A stretch of DNA of 64,000 nucleotides from Hoplostethus atlanticus. Its lineage: Eukaryota; Chordata; Actinopteri; Trachichthyiformes; Trachichthyidae. The translations under genes were made by a program, and so were the position numbers. Below the pieces are notes generated by a model that saw only the letters and a list, made by a program, of their open reading frames with translations, was not told where the DNA came from and searched no databases. Location: the NCBI GenBank assembly GCA_034670405.1, contig JAXDDX010000355.1, positions 81,622-145,621 on the forward strand. The letters run 5' to 3'. Shown piece after piece: positions 28,073 to 41,500 of the stretch; the stretch's first letter is position 1; the number at the start of each line of letters is the position of its first letter.

Positions 28073-31000
28073 CTGCAGAGTACTCCCACTCCCTTTTCTC
28101 CGCAATGGCAAGGTACATTAATTGAGGGATCCATGGAACCGCTCCTCCAAGACCGAACAATATCTCATGACATCAGCACTCCATACTGACACACTGAAAC
28201 TGTACTGCACTCACCATTGTATATCAGCGCTGTGGCCCTCTGAGGGGATTTCTAAGCTCACTCAATAACTTAATGAGTTAACAGTATAAACTTTAATGCA
28301 GCACTGGGAGTAGTGTCAGCAAAGAGACAGTACCCTATATGTCTCTGCAAAGGCAGTCCCATAGCGAGCCCTCCAAACGGCCACCTTGTCCTGGTACACC
28401 TCTCAACCTTGACAGCAGTGAAATTATTAATGAATGTGGACCCACTCAGTTTGGACTTCTAGCTGTAGGCTGTGCTTTTTTCCTGAATGACAGATTTGTC
28501 CAGTTACATAAACAGACCAAAGTAAATAGGATACTACCAAGAAAAAAAACATGGGTTTCCATGACAACCGAGCACTTTTTCATCTCCAAAATCCCTTTAT
28601 GATATTGGGTATCTTCTTAGCATCCTAATGAGCTGTAACACCACCGATGAAACTCCCCAGACTAGTAATGATTACATCACTGTCTTTCACTGGCATACCA
28701 GCTAATTTGGCTTATACTGTGGTGATATTACGAGGTGTTGGTCATAAGGGGGCTTGACTCAATTCCAAAAATCAAGCTGAATACACCTGGTCACATAGCA
28801 GTGGTCCATATTGGAAATATAGAATAATCCAATTGACTGGCCAGCTGTGGTCCTGTAGACTTGTCCGCTCTGGTCTGGCTGGTCAGTGTATTCCTATAGC
28901 TAGATCTGTCTAAGCAGTCAGCTGTAGCACAGTCCATCTGAAACGGCAAGTTTCCAGGTCTACTAACACACTGATAGACTGGTCCTGTCTATCACCCTGG
29001 CTACCATGTTCATTTGTGACAGCCCCCCCCCCCCGCCCCCGCCCCCCTTCCCTCCAGCAGCAGCCGTCACAATTTTCTTCCTCACCTTCATCCTTTTCTG
29101 TCTTCTGATTCTCTGGCGCTCTTACATTGCAGTCCTAATGAAAGTGTGATCGGTATCAGGATTACCCACTGGCTGTTTCCCTCCTCTGTCTCCCTCTCTA
29201 CCTCCACCCCCCTCTTCATCTCTCTAGGGAGAGAGATCTCAGACGCCTGGCAACCTAGAGGGCTCTTTATCACTGTAGAGAAAAACACTCCTGGGCAATA
29301 TTAACTCCCCTACATACACACCCCCTCTCTCTTTTCCCTCTCTGGCTCTCTACCCTGTGAATTTCTACAGTATACATTTGGGAATATGAGGTGGGGGGAA
29401 AATCAAACTCCACTTTTTTCCCCAATAAGTTAGATAGGAGAGCAAGGCAGACAGAATATCAAGTTATGAAACAAGGCATTTCACATAAAATGCCTCCTGA
29501 ATGTTTGCACAGCCAAATTACTTGTGGCTAAGCTGAATATCCGGATTCAGATATTGGAAAACACATAAAAGCAGCCACATCAAGTATATGTGGTCACCAG
29601 AGCACTGATGAAAACCTTGTTGGAGTCTGACTGCTGAGAAGATAGGCCTGCATCTCAAAGGTTTAGGCTGGCACGCTTTTCTGGTCTGACTCACAAAAAC
29701 TTGAACTGGCACAGAGCTTCAAGATAATTCAGACTGAGCTCAACGCCTGATTTAATGTGTGAATAGTGATTAAAAACATATCTAGGGTTTCCCCAATATA
29801 CTATTATTTGGGTAGAAACATTCAAATGTTAATATAAAATGTGACAGCTGCACTCAAATAGTTAACCCAAATAATCTGCTTTGCACGATAATATGATCGT
29901 ATTTGGAAGTCCCCGTGCTCCACTTCCTTTAAAAAATGTCTTCTAGCAGACTGGTTAAGTTACGCAGCAAAAACACCAGGAGGGACAAAATGAAATATGC
30001 CAACAGAAAGCAGCTCACAGGAATTGTAGACTGTAACACCGATGGTTGTCTTCACAATTCATTTGACAAGGTTATTTTACCTGAAAATCCCCCCCATTAC
30101 CATTAGTTAGAAGGTCAAGGTCAGATGGGAAAACGGCCCCTGAAAAAACAGCATCCACTATCTATTGCAAAATCGATCCACCTTCAGTTTTGAAAAGGCA
30201 AAGGAGAGAGAATTGATTACTAGATCAAACTGTCATTAGGTATAGAGGGTAGGTAAGAGCTCCCAGATAAGGAATAAAACACTGGCCCATCTACAAATGC
30301 TACTTGAATAGATTGCCAGCACAGGACCAAGACGAACTTGACCTAGGCTTGTATCCTTTATGAATGTTCACAAGAATGTGTGTCCTTGTCCATATCGTTG
30401 ACATGGCATTTGCCATTCAAACTCTCTAAGAGTGTGACATGCATTATTTATGTTTGTATGCATTACCCTTGATGGTTGAGATCTTCCCTTTGTTTCTCAG
30501 GAAATGCTGGTTAAACATTCATTAATCCATTCAACCTCCCGCAACTTACCTCCATGTTTAGCTTCTCACTGGAAAACCGACATCGTGATTCAAGATCAAA
30601 ACAGCGCGCACACACACACACCTGGCAATGAAACTGGGTATGGAGTACAGTTCTAAATACCTTGCATTACTCATGGGCATACAGTGCCCTGGCAGAAAAC
30701 TGCTACGCTTATATAGGCTCCCACACAGTATTTAAGGGTAAGCCAAGTGCGTGAGTGTGTGTGTGAAGCACTGAATGGAAGAGAGCCCCAAATAAACAGA
30801 ATCTCACCTTACATTCCGTTTAAGTGGGTTATCACCTCATTTCAAGAAACAACAAACTCACCAAGAGACGAGAAAAGCTAAAGTGGTTTAAACTGCCACA
30901 AGAGTAAATCAAGATAGAGGTGCTGCAAGGGCCATTTTCTGAAATAGAGTACAGTAAACAGGCTGAGAATCGAAGAACTAGGCATGCTTTGGAGGTAGAA

Positions 31001-32957
31001 ACAACTCATTGGGCTGACACAATGACACAAGGACAAGCGCTATAGAACATTACGAGACGCGTCCAGACTTGCAGTATATTGTACTTTCTCCCCTTTACTT
31101 CTGCTATTTACATAAAAAATTGCTGGCCACAGTCTGCAATTTTTTTTTATCAACTTTGTTCCTTAACTTGCTCTATAGATCTTGCACAGGAAACCCTTCT
31201 CTTGAATGTCTGAACATTCATGATCTCTTGAGCAGAATGATTTAATAACTGAAAGGCTTTCATGGCTTTCCTTTTGCTTTGCTCCATACTTGCATTTGTA
31301 TCAAGGTTTTACCGTTTTGGTGAATTTCATGTTATTCAAATCTCACTCTTATACAAAATATACACCCATGCCCCAAACATCAAAATGTCTTTTTCAGATG
31401 GCACGGGAAAAAAGTTTTATCAAGGCATCTTTGTAGGCCATGGAATTTAAAGTAAACCAAACCATAGAAATAGTTAAAAGGTCCCTTTTCAAGCTAGACA
31501 CTATCTGTCCACTACGCTACATCAGGCAACAGATTATATTGTTTTTCACAAACATGGAAGATTTTCTAATTAGGAAGTACTGCTAATTAGGCCTTGACAG
31601 ATCACTATCACCCTACATACCCTATCATTTTAGAAAAAAAATAGTTTAGATTTCAGAGCAGTTATGCTATGGGTAAAAACTCACCAAATCAATGCTGAGA
31701 TCAATAATGGCTACTGATGTGAAAATATGAGATTCCTTTTTTTTTTTACATTATGGCCATAATGGTTTGTTTCATGAAGACTCTGAAGGAGTGTGTGGGG
31801 ACACAGTGTGCTGGTGTTTGATGCTTGTAAGACTGAGGGCAGGGGAGGGGGGGGCAATCTGTGGGGGGTATATTGTGATGGCACTTTGTCACTCTAGTTT
31901 CCTCTCTGCCTCTTCAGCACTACATACCTGTCCATAGTTGTCTATCCCAGTCACTAATCTATTGAGATTGAGTAAATCAAAAGCGGTCCTCAAGGACTGG
32001 CCAACAGTTGTGAGTCCAGTTGCTTGGAGGTTCCTCAACTCTGTCATGAAAGTGGCATGGCTCTCTTTCCATCCAGCCTTTTGGGAAGAGCAAAAACAAG
32101 AGGTTTGGTTAATTGCAACATCCATAAAGCTGAATAACCACCCTGTACCCATTGGAGCAAACACCAGACAACTCCTCTAGATGTCAATGGTTAACTTATA
32201 TGCCTTTATTATGAATTGATAAACCTCTAAATAGGTCGCCTCCTCTCCATTTGCCAAAGCCAACAATTTGACAGCACTGCAGCCAAGCCCTTAATCAGCC
32301 TAGTGCGACTGGACTGGGTCATAAATTACAAAGTGGCAAAGTCGCGATGAGTGCGGTGACTAAGTGGCAATTTGGTCTAAACAAGTAAAGTAGGCTAGTC
32401 AGTCACCCCCCTTCTCCCCCCAGACATCACCTCGCTGTATAAATAACACCCAGAGTTCCTTGCTGCTCACATTGAAACAAAATGTCGGCCATGTTTTAAA
32501 AGGGGTATGAAAGCTCCTCCTGAAGATTTTCTCTACACAATTGATGTAGTGATCACAACGTGGTGGAGCGATGGAAGGACAGTCTATCTGCGCAATGTAA
32601 AGCTGGACATGACCCGAAAATAAACTCTACCTTTATTCCGAGCGGAACGTCCTCAAAATTTACCAACATATACCGGTCCCCTCGGCTCGCCGGATCTCTC
32701 CCTCTGAGCTGTGGAAATAGTAGAGAATTATTTGCCGTTATCGAGAGATCATTTTTGACAGGCGAGCTTGCAACAGTACAACGATGATCTGAACCGCAAT
32801 CCCGCTTGGGATCTCCCAATATCAATTTGTCCCGTGGTTACAGTACCTTCATAAAAGTCTCAACAGCGCCTTTTGCTATGTCCAGATAGGTAGTGCCCAG
32901 ATGGGTGCGCTGGTTCATTGAAGCGGACGTGTCTATCAGAAAAAGTAAAACGGGCAT
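18496..32957 (-). CDS. INTS6: INTS6, Integrator complex subunit 6
   Basis: Eighteen coding exons on the minus strand: 32847-32957, 32631-32708, 31928-32077, 27583-27672, 26187-26370, 24852-24977, 24326-24477, 23487-23639, 23033-23165, 22495-22589, 22272-22382, 21918-22136, 21310-21436, 21014-21156, 20367-20550, 19669-20040, 18966-19059 and 18496-18589. They join in phase to 871 codons (human 887). The N-terminus is a von Willebrand A domain with an intact metal site, DTSAS at 9-13. The middle is highly conserved (FGYLKASTAL, VNLFVMPYNYPVLLPLL). A nuclear-signal-like PKRRR is at 656-660. The C-terminus carries the shared INTS6/SAGE1/DDX26B domain (about 795-865; KEIRKPGR, RLIFLQN, LIEQLENFLEEI). 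INTS6 is a nuclear subunit of Integrator, which cleaves snRNA and paused Pol II transcripts; it helps dock PP2A. The neighbours argue for INTS6 rather than INTS6L. The exon 17 donor (GTGCCA) is weak. Confidence 0.96.
20319..20343. repeat. (TG)n microsatellite just inside INTS6 intron 15
   Basis: A TG run that reads as CA in the INTS6 pre-mRNA. It starts about 24 bases after the exon 15 donor. CA repeats close to a donor are known binding sites for hnRNP L. Confidence 0.9.
27673..31927 (-). other. INTS6: INTS6 intron 3, the largest intron
   Basis: About 4.3 kb between the exons ending NYGQ and starting GRNPFF. It contains a long (GT)n tract and an almost pure C run (29022-29047, G-rich in the transcript). 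I saw no extra exon or recognisable transposon. The intron interrupts the VWA domain. Confidence 0.7.
28016..28070. repeat. (GT)n microsatellite
   Basis: A pure GT run of about 55 bases in INTS6 intron 3. Confidence 0.95.
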
Positions 32958-33279
32958 TGTGATGGTGATGACACGTTCTGCATGGACTTGGTGTCAGTGC
33001 AACCGGCCAAAACGCAAAAAAAATCTTTTGTTCTCCTGCCGCCTGTATCACCTCTCAGCTAGCTAGCTAGCTTGCTTGCTAACTGTCTGTCTCACACATT
33101 CTTTCAAAAAAGTGTAAGAATAGTGAGTGTAGAAGCCCTTTCCAGGTAAACTAAACTAAAAACCTCAAACCCTGGGGGCAGGTTATTGATTTACGAGGGA
33201 TTTTGATAATTTTTACGATATTTTGCAAATATTCCTAAGTTTCATAGAAACAAAGTTCCCCCTAACAGTGACTCCCTGC

Positions 33280-33420
33280 TTCTCTCTACACTGAATGCGC
33301 TGTGTCTTGTCCACTGGTTTTAACCTAAGCTCCGCTCTTAACCCCGCCTCCCAAGCGGTCTTTCAGCATCACATGCATACACACTCGGTCACTGATTGGT
33401 TGTTTGAAGTAACTCATTAC
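33280..33420 (-). promoter_or_regulatory. INTS6: Candidate INTS6 promoter
   Basis: About 330-460 bases upstream of the INTS6 ATG lie a GC box (CCCCGCCTCC, 33342-33351) and a CCAAT-type word (GATTGGT, 33394-33400). The placement fits a TATA-less housekeeping promoter. No start site can be fixed from sequence alone. Confidence 0.4.
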
Positions 33421-35330
33421 CATATCCAAATAAGGACAAAGCCATAAGTCTCCTGTGCGCATGCTTCCCTCGGAGGCTGGAATGCAAGGAAAATATTCTC
33501 AACAACATGCCTTATGTGCTGAAGAATATAACGTATGTGGCTATACGCTCTTAAACACAGTGAGTCTGCGATTTATAAGCAAATATTGTGTAGAGGTACG
33601 ACAATGTCTGATTGGGGGGTGAACTGATTACATAATCAACATTCAGTTCATCATGTACGGGCGTGGGCTAATGTGAGAGACAGCCCTTCAAAACTATGGA
33701 GAAAACTGAACGTAAAGATACGTTATACCAGAACAATATTACTAAAATCTTAACCAAATAATGCAGTCAGATACACTTAAACTACTTGTCCAAACGACTT
33801 GTTTTTCATGGTATCAACAAATAAACACAGCCAATCACACTAAACGATTTGAAAAGAAACAGGTTTAATAATCACTGCAAAGGATTGATCTTACTTATGC
33901 GCACGCGGACGCATGCACACGCGCTCGCGCGCGCATTCACTCACACCCTGCAGCTCTGTAAGATTTTTTACATTACACTGTTTGTTTTCCCTGCGGGTCA
34001 AGCCATCCACTTCACTCAACATAGACAATACAAAATACTAACATAGATTCAGTGAGGATTCTGGTGACTGTTACAATAAAAGCAGATAGAAGGCTGACTT
34101 CCGTTAACCTAGCTTCTAATGTGGGTACCCAGCTTTGGCAGGGTTGGTGGCTCTTTAGATAAAAATGTTCTTTAGTCATGTAAGTCAAGAATGAATTCTC
34201 GAATAGTTTAATAAACATTTTAAATAATAGAGCTTCAATGTCTCTTCAAATACTCCCTATACTGACAAGCATTAGGGTCACACTAGCTCGATGTTTATTC
34301 CACATGATGCTAAACCGAATGTACACGATTGAGCAACACAATTTACATAATATAGCTACTTGGAAAATATCATCACTTCCGCAAAAATAGGAAGAAAACA
34401 TCCGGCGGCTGCCCCTTGCATAGAGGGGGAAGAGTATCTTTGCCTCTATTTGACAGAGTGCCCTGGAGCAAGACGGCACAAAATAGTCTACAATATCATT
34501 TCCGGTTTGTCACTTTCGTATGTTTCACAATAAAGGTCTCCCGATGGTGGCGCTTTAAAAAGTATCATGGGTGCAACATTATTGACCGCAAATTTTGACA
34601 TTGTTATGAAGCCTGCTATGAACAAATTAATTACATTTTCTGCCTCGAGAGTGCCTGCATCACTTTGTGAAATGTAAACAAAAATAAACTACAGTTTATG
34701 TGACTGTTGTTGCACCTGAAGGACATCCTCAATGTGTTTAACAACTTTGTATCTACCATTTGCTGAAAGATAATCTGTTAGTTTGTTCTCCAGTGTGATT
34801 GCAGCAGAAATCCGGCTTTTCACCACCAATGCATGTAAATTAACTGAGCAGTTCAAGAAGTATATGCCGGTGACGTAATGTTTTTTCATTGCAAATTAAA
34901 ATGTGTCCATAATTTATTTGACCATTTACACTGTATATTCTTGAAAAGCATGACTTGTACATGGAAAAGACCTTTGCAATTTTAATTTTAAAAATTGTAG
35001 TTCAAAATACAGCTCTGTTTTACTAGTTGTTTACTTGATCTGATCTTATCAAGGCGTTAACGTTTTGACTTTTATCGTGAAGTCCGAACAAAATCTTACC
35101 GGAACTGTGTTTCGCTGTTGCTAGTAAATATTATGTTCTTGGAGTATATTCACATTATCATATCATATTTTTATAGTATCATATGATTTCGTTTTATAAC
35201 AAAATATACAATTTAATATATTCTTTGTGTTCACATTGGTACCGTTGGTACCATTGGTACCGTTGTTAGTCAAAAAACGTTACAACACATGTTCGTCATC
35301 ACGTAGTTCAATTATGAAAATCTCGACCAG
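33421..35330. other. INTS6-WDFY2 intergenic region
   Basis: About 1.9 kb between the two divergent genes. It contains a CG/CA-alternating stretch (33898-33944), a 66-codon minus-strand ORF of unknown meaning (34689-34889), and three 9-bp GGTACCRTT units (35238-35264). No known gene or transposon was recognised. Confidence 0.5.
34689..34889 (-). other. Small unrecognised ORF, 66 codons
   Basis: An ATG-to-stop frame between INTS6 and WDFY2. The predicted peptide is not low-complexity: a hydrophobic first third is followed by a helix-like segment (ENKLTDYLSANGRYKVVK). I do not recognise it. It could be a decayed exon, a small protein or chance. Confidence 0.15.
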
Positions 35331-35332
35331 GG

Positions 35333-35340
35333 CCGGAAGT
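35333..35340 (+). promoter_or_regulatory. WDFY2: ETS/GABPA-type site in the WDFY2 promoter region
   Basis: CCGGAAGT, the classic ETS-family word of TATA-less promoters, lies 216 bases upstream of the WDFY2 ATG. A second CCGGAA is near 35100. The 5' UTR probably begins shortly downstream, around 35350-35450. Confidence 0.45.
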
Positions 35341-35555
35341 TCGGTCTTGTGTAATTGTGGGTCGCTTAATACTGACAGTAGATGAATGTCCTGTCAGCTG
35401 ACTAGCAGCATCCCTGGCTGCCTGTCACAACACCGTGTACTGTCTGTGTGCCGAGTGCCTGCTAGCTAGCTACTCCTAGCTGTAGCTCTGCTGTCGGACT
35501 AGGGTGTTATGTTTCCAAGAGCCAAAACTGGAGTAGGAGGTTTGTGCATCAACCC

Positions 35556-38500
35556 ATGGCGGCCGAAATCCAGCCCAAACCGCAGACTCGGAAGCCCGTC
35601 CTTCTGAGCAAAATCGAGGCTTTTCAAGATGTTGTGACCACGGCGGTGATTATCCCCAAGGAAGACGGCGTTATCAGCGTCTCTGAAGACAGGTGAGCTG
35701 CATGCACTACTGCGACTAGCATGTCACAGACCACAAATAGAGCTATATCTACACACCTTCACTCTGAAGTACCTACGTTACTACAAGCAATGTTGCCTTT
35801 GCAAATTTTTTTGTCATTGATCGTGCTGTTGAATTTATCCCCTGGTCATCTCGTCACCCTTTCTATGTAGAATAACTCAGTGGTTATAAAAGAAAAAGAC
35901 CCCCCATAAACATTTGCATCAACCTGCTTGTCCAGAGTCAGCTGACAAAGCTTAGTCATTCGAGTCCACTAAATGCTACTAAACTAGTGTGCTAAATATG
36001 CTGTGCAATGTAAATTATGTTTCACCATTGGCAAAGTAATGCAAGTCTATAATTTTATCCGCTCTACCTGCTTGATTTTGATTAGGCTAATAAAATAGAA
36101 TAAATGATAATTGCGTTATATGTATCCTCCATCCCATACAGTAGTAGATCACGCTCTGTAGTGCAAGTGCGCGCGACGAGTCACGATACGAAAAAGCATA
36201 CAGTTTGAATGTGTTTTTCCATATGGTGTAACGCTTAGGCTGTCGGTAAAACATGTCTTTGGCTTATTACTGACTGCACAGACTCTAGTCCCTATTGGGT
36301 TGCTTTGGCGAAGACGGCAGGTAAAACAATGAACAAGTTAATACTCCACCCTAGTTAACCTATCAATAGTGTGGTCTGAGCTTCACTGAGTGAGCTGTGT
36401 GGGGTTTGTTTGAGGTCTGAAGCATGGCTGTTCCAAGGCTAGGTTAGTTTGTTGTGCTATTTCTCACTTATATGTGCCAGTTCTTTACCTGCCTGAAGTG
36501 TGTGCATGTATTTGCTTGGAGTGTGTGTGTGCTTTCTTTGGCTACTAAGAATATGTATATGTATATGTATATGTACTAAGTATATGTATCTAGTCTATGT
36601 ACATCTGTAAATGTTTGAGGGTGTGTGTGTGTGTGTGTGTCTATATACACAATGCCTGTTATGGAATGAAGCTTTGTCATGCAGAGGCTAACCCATTATG
36701 TTCACACCTGACTCTACAGGACCATTCGGGTATGGCTGAAGAGGGACAGTGGCCAGTACTGGCCCAGTGTCTACCACACAATGCCAAGTAAGTCAGCCTG
36801 CTTACCTTTTTTTGTAAACAAATACCCCCAATGTATATACCCCCAAACAGTCACAGTTTTTGATATAGCCAAGCTTAACTGCCATAAAACACTACAATCA
36901 ATACTTTTCAATTCCGCTACCTTTGTTTTCAGAGTGGACAAATCTCTGTCCATCCAGCATCTGTTAAAGCATCTGGACCAGCAAGAATGCCTTTAGGCTC
37001 TTTTTCAGTGTAACCAAATATGTCATGAATATGTACGAGTATGTAATGAATATTTTATGCCTCTTTGCAGATTGAATACAGGCAACTATTAGATTAGTTT
37101 GCATGTGGTTTCATAGATGGGTGTGTGTCCTATCTGGTTTCTTAGTAATCCACCATCACACAGTTTCATTTCATACTGAATACTATAGTCAATCTTCTCC
37201 CTCATGTTTTTTCCCCCTCCAGTTGTGCAATAGAAGGAAATCCCATACTGCCATCAGCAAGATTGCTATAACGTTGAAGCTAGCTAGGTTAAACATTTCA
37301 GTAGACTGAAATAAGAACTAATGCTTTCATGACTTACAAAAAATTCATGACTCCTTCTTCTATGTGAGAATAATCTTGAAATGGATACGACTAATATCTA
37401 ATGAAACAGAGAGAGAAACAGAATTAGTTAATGAACAGATTTTTTTGATCTTGTATGTTTTTCACATATTTGGATTTCTGTGCATCTCTGAATTGCTTCA
37501 GCATGTTCACTGAGTGTTTCGTATTTGTGGTGCTCTCTGGAAACTGGAGTCAAATTGCAGGGACTTTGCTCCCACATTGATTGTATTTATTTTTGGTCTT
37601 CTAAAACTCAGCCAACTCACCCAAGAAATTATTGTAGTGCACTTTGATCCAAAATATTTTAACAATCAACATAAAGGGAGCCAACTGAGCCTCCAACAGA
37701 AAGCAGGGGTAGCATTTACCAACTAAAGTTCTATAACTCTGCTATAACTATAAAAGTATGGATGATGACCTCAGAGCTCTCTCTGGGGACCCTGGCCTTT
37801 TTGGCACCTCTTTGACTTAGACTGATCCTTCTCACTGGAGTTGAGGAAGTGAGCAAATGAGGAAGGCTCCTCTCTTTCTACAGGGTTTCTCAATGCTAAT
37901 CAAGTTTGAGGAGAAGCTGGAGACCTCTGTTTGTTGCCTGTGGTTGTTTTTAAAGGTTGAGGTGCAGTAGGGGAGCCAGATAGGGGAGCCAGAGTGCTCT
38001 AGAGCTGCAGAGACCCCCACCTCCCAGCTTGCTGTCAGGTTCTCCTTGAGGTCACCCAGGCTGGTACAGCAGAGCTCACATTCAGCACACTGAAAGCCCT
38101 TTTTTGTGGATCTGGACAGTGTGGTCCTGGAGGCCCTCTGCCAGGCTGCAGCCTTTGGCCTTCAGACTATCAGTGATGAACCACTCTGAGGTTTGAGACT
38201 TTGGGCTGGCAGATTCAAAGCTCTGGACAAAGCCTCCAAAGTTCTCCACAAATGGAGCGTCATCTAGTTCTGACCGAAAACATATTATTATATTATTATT
38301 ATTATTATTACATATTTTACAGTCTTCAGTATGAAGTCATTGGACTTGGTGTCAGTGCAGTCAAGTTAATTAGTTGATCATCTCACTAGTTCTTCAAAGC
38401 CGTTACAGTGCTTCAAAGGAAGTAGGGTTAGGCTTTGAAGCAAGTTATTAGTAGTGATAAAAGGAAGTACCATGCCAGTCCAGTGAGAAATCCCATCAGA

Positions 38501-41500
38501 CAGGAGAGGAATACCCATGTCCTTGTATACGTCAGCATTGATGCCTACTGAATCAGAAGTCTCGGGCACAAACTGCAGCCCACCTGTGAACTGCCGATCA
38601 TGAAATCAAAGATCATCTATAAACTGACATCTTGTCTGCTGCATTGAATGAATTTTTATGATAGCAAAGAAAAGTAATTGTCTGTTTGATAAAGGTTTGT
38701 ACCTGCCACCTGACTCCTTTCATTTAGCTTTAAAGATTCTTGGTCAAATAATTTAATTGTGAAAATATGGAATTGCTCCTTGCAGTAGTGATTTGAGGTA
38801 TGAATCAGTTTAGAAGTTGCTTTGCTTCAGAATGCATTGAATTGAGATGCACATGTTACTATCTAACAATCGTTATGCATTATAGAAAACTATTATATTG
38901 TTTTACTGTTCTTAGCATGATTTCATTAATGACATTTTGGGATAATGAATAAATACAAAAAAAACAACACCAAGATTATTTACCTAATTTCTTAACAAAA
39001 AAGAACAAAACAATCTAACAGCACAAGTAGTTAGAATTGGGTTTAGACGGATGGTTTGTTTGATTACATATTTATTACATAGTTATGTATATAATTATAT
39101 TATATAAATATAATATATAATTATTAACTGTTGTATGGGAAGAACCTGAAATGATTGTAAAATAACATTTTGATTGGACTTCATCTTCAGCACAAAATAT
39201 CAGCTATTGGCAGCTTCAATCCAAAAATATTGATATCAGTTTCAAATATCCACAGTGGTCAAACCCAAGCTAAAATCGAAGTGAGTCTTGTACTGCTGAC
39301 TCCATTAAGACCCTGTTCAGCAGAATAGAAATAGACAAGACGAAATAACAGTAATGTTATCATAACAATAAAAACGTACATACATAACAAAAAGACTTGA
39401 TAGTCCACTCAAAAGTTAAGCAACCACCATTTTTATTTGAAAATGACTCACACACACACACACACAGACATACACACACACACACACACAGCACACACAC
39501 AGTTTAACAGCCTTGTTTTTCCTTGTTTCTGCAGCCTCGTGCTCCTGTATGTCTTTTAACCCAGAGACCAGGAGGCTATTAGTGGGCATGGACACTGGAA
39601 TTGTCTCTGTAAGTTCAACCACCAAAATACTTCCTCTCCAAACACAAAACTAACATGCCTGTCTTTCCTCTCTTCACTCTGAGGTCTGTTGTGTTTTCAT
39701 GCTGCTTCAGTAGCAATGACCTGTGGGATACATGCCGTTCCAAAAGATCATATTTTGTCCGCTTGTTGACAAGAAGATCTTAGGAGGGACACAGGGGAAA
39801 TCCATCTTCCCTTATTTTTTTGCAATTAGAATGGAATGTACCTCGAATTGTCAGTATTTTGGTAAAAATGACTACTCTCCAGAGCATGGAAAATGAATGT
39901 GTCTGTTGCCAGCTCACTGTGACTGCAAATGACCTGTGAACTCTGAAACATGCTCTTTTCTGCTCAGTTACCTCAGTATCTATTGTAAGTCATTTTTTGT
40001 GCTTAGTCCCATTCTACGACAAGGGAGTCTATACTCTATACTGGCACAACACAGTATAAGTTTGTCTAGTCAAATACATGTAGCAGTTTAGTGCAGGCCA
40101 TTGTTTTTGTTTGAACATTGTAGTTATTTGTTTTAGAACCAGTAGGTCCAAGGCAAAGTCCTTTCCAAAGGCAGGTATTTCAGGTCATGCAGTAATGTGA
40201 CAAGACATTTAGGCACTTAAACCCAGAGCAAGCTAAAGTCTAACAAGTGCATACATCTTTAATCCAGGTGGCACTGGCCTCTGGGGGAATCACACCATTT
40301 TCCCATGGGCTGTTTTTTTTTCTGTGCCCTTAGTCCACTGACGTACTGTATGCATAGGCTTTCAGGGGTTTCCTCATTTACATTTGACTGCAAAGCAAAT
40401 ACCTTCAAGCTGCAACCCACACCCACAGAGCAGTGACAGTCAGGGCTGGTTCTGTCATGCTCTCATATTTCATCAGATCTCTGGAGAGCTCCTTTCCTCT
40501 CTAGTGTCTTTCAGTCTGACCTTGTGCAGATGCTCAGCACCAATCAATGTTTTTTCAACTAATCTTCCACATGATTTTTTTGATTAGCTCTTAAGGGGAT
40601 CAACATAAAATGGCGCTGTATCTAAAGAGAGCCATGTTTTTTTTAATGTGTTCGGTCATGGTTTCTAGATCCAAGTAGCTTAAAAGTATTAATCTTTCTG
40701 AAAAGATGAATTACCATTCAATCTGATTATGACATCAGAAAATGGTAATGAAGAATTTTACATTTAGTAGTGTTGGTAGAATGAACAAACCAAATGCTAA
40801 TGAAAGCATAGTATGAATTGTGTATAGCTGCAGGTAGTGTGAAGGTTATTTTGAATGCACTGAAAGACTAGATAAATATGTGTTTGATGTATTGCTAGTT
40901 AATTTCCAAAAGTACACAGTCAGTGACACAATTCACATCAACACATTTTACCCATTCAGTAGAAAGTTGCACTGTGATTCTGGTGCTTGTGAGTGTCATC
41001 ATGTTTCCCCACTTCCTGTCTTTCAGGAGTTCATCCTGTCAGAAGACTACAACAAGATGACCCCAGCGCACACCTACCAGGGTAAGAGTGTGTGTCTTCT
41101 GTTCATATCACCAACTGGTTGGATGGGAAACAAAAAACGCACCGTAGATAATTTGCTTAGAAACTCGTTGCCTATGTTCCACACAGTGATAACCATCATC
41201 ACCGATTTACATCTTTTACAAAACACAAAGTAACATCTTGATGTTTAATGTTATGGTCTCTGTATTTGCAAGAAAATATAGCTAAATATATGTGAAAGCA
41301 CTACTACTTGACGTCCTTCAATTTGCCTAGATGGGGAAGACCACCCGTCGCCTTGACAGCTCATTTCCAAGACCTGTCGCCCTGCTTGGACCTTACTGCT
41401 GTCCCTATTTAATATCATGCTATTTATTTTTACCCAAGCATTATTAGGACAATTCTGCACTAATAAAGTCTGCACAGCACTGTGGAGTTAAGACTTTGCA

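Noticed and set aside
32958-35555. A short shared bidirectional promoter for INTS6 and WDFY2
   Set aside because: The start codons are 2.6 kb apart, and each gene has its own nearby promoter-like motifs.
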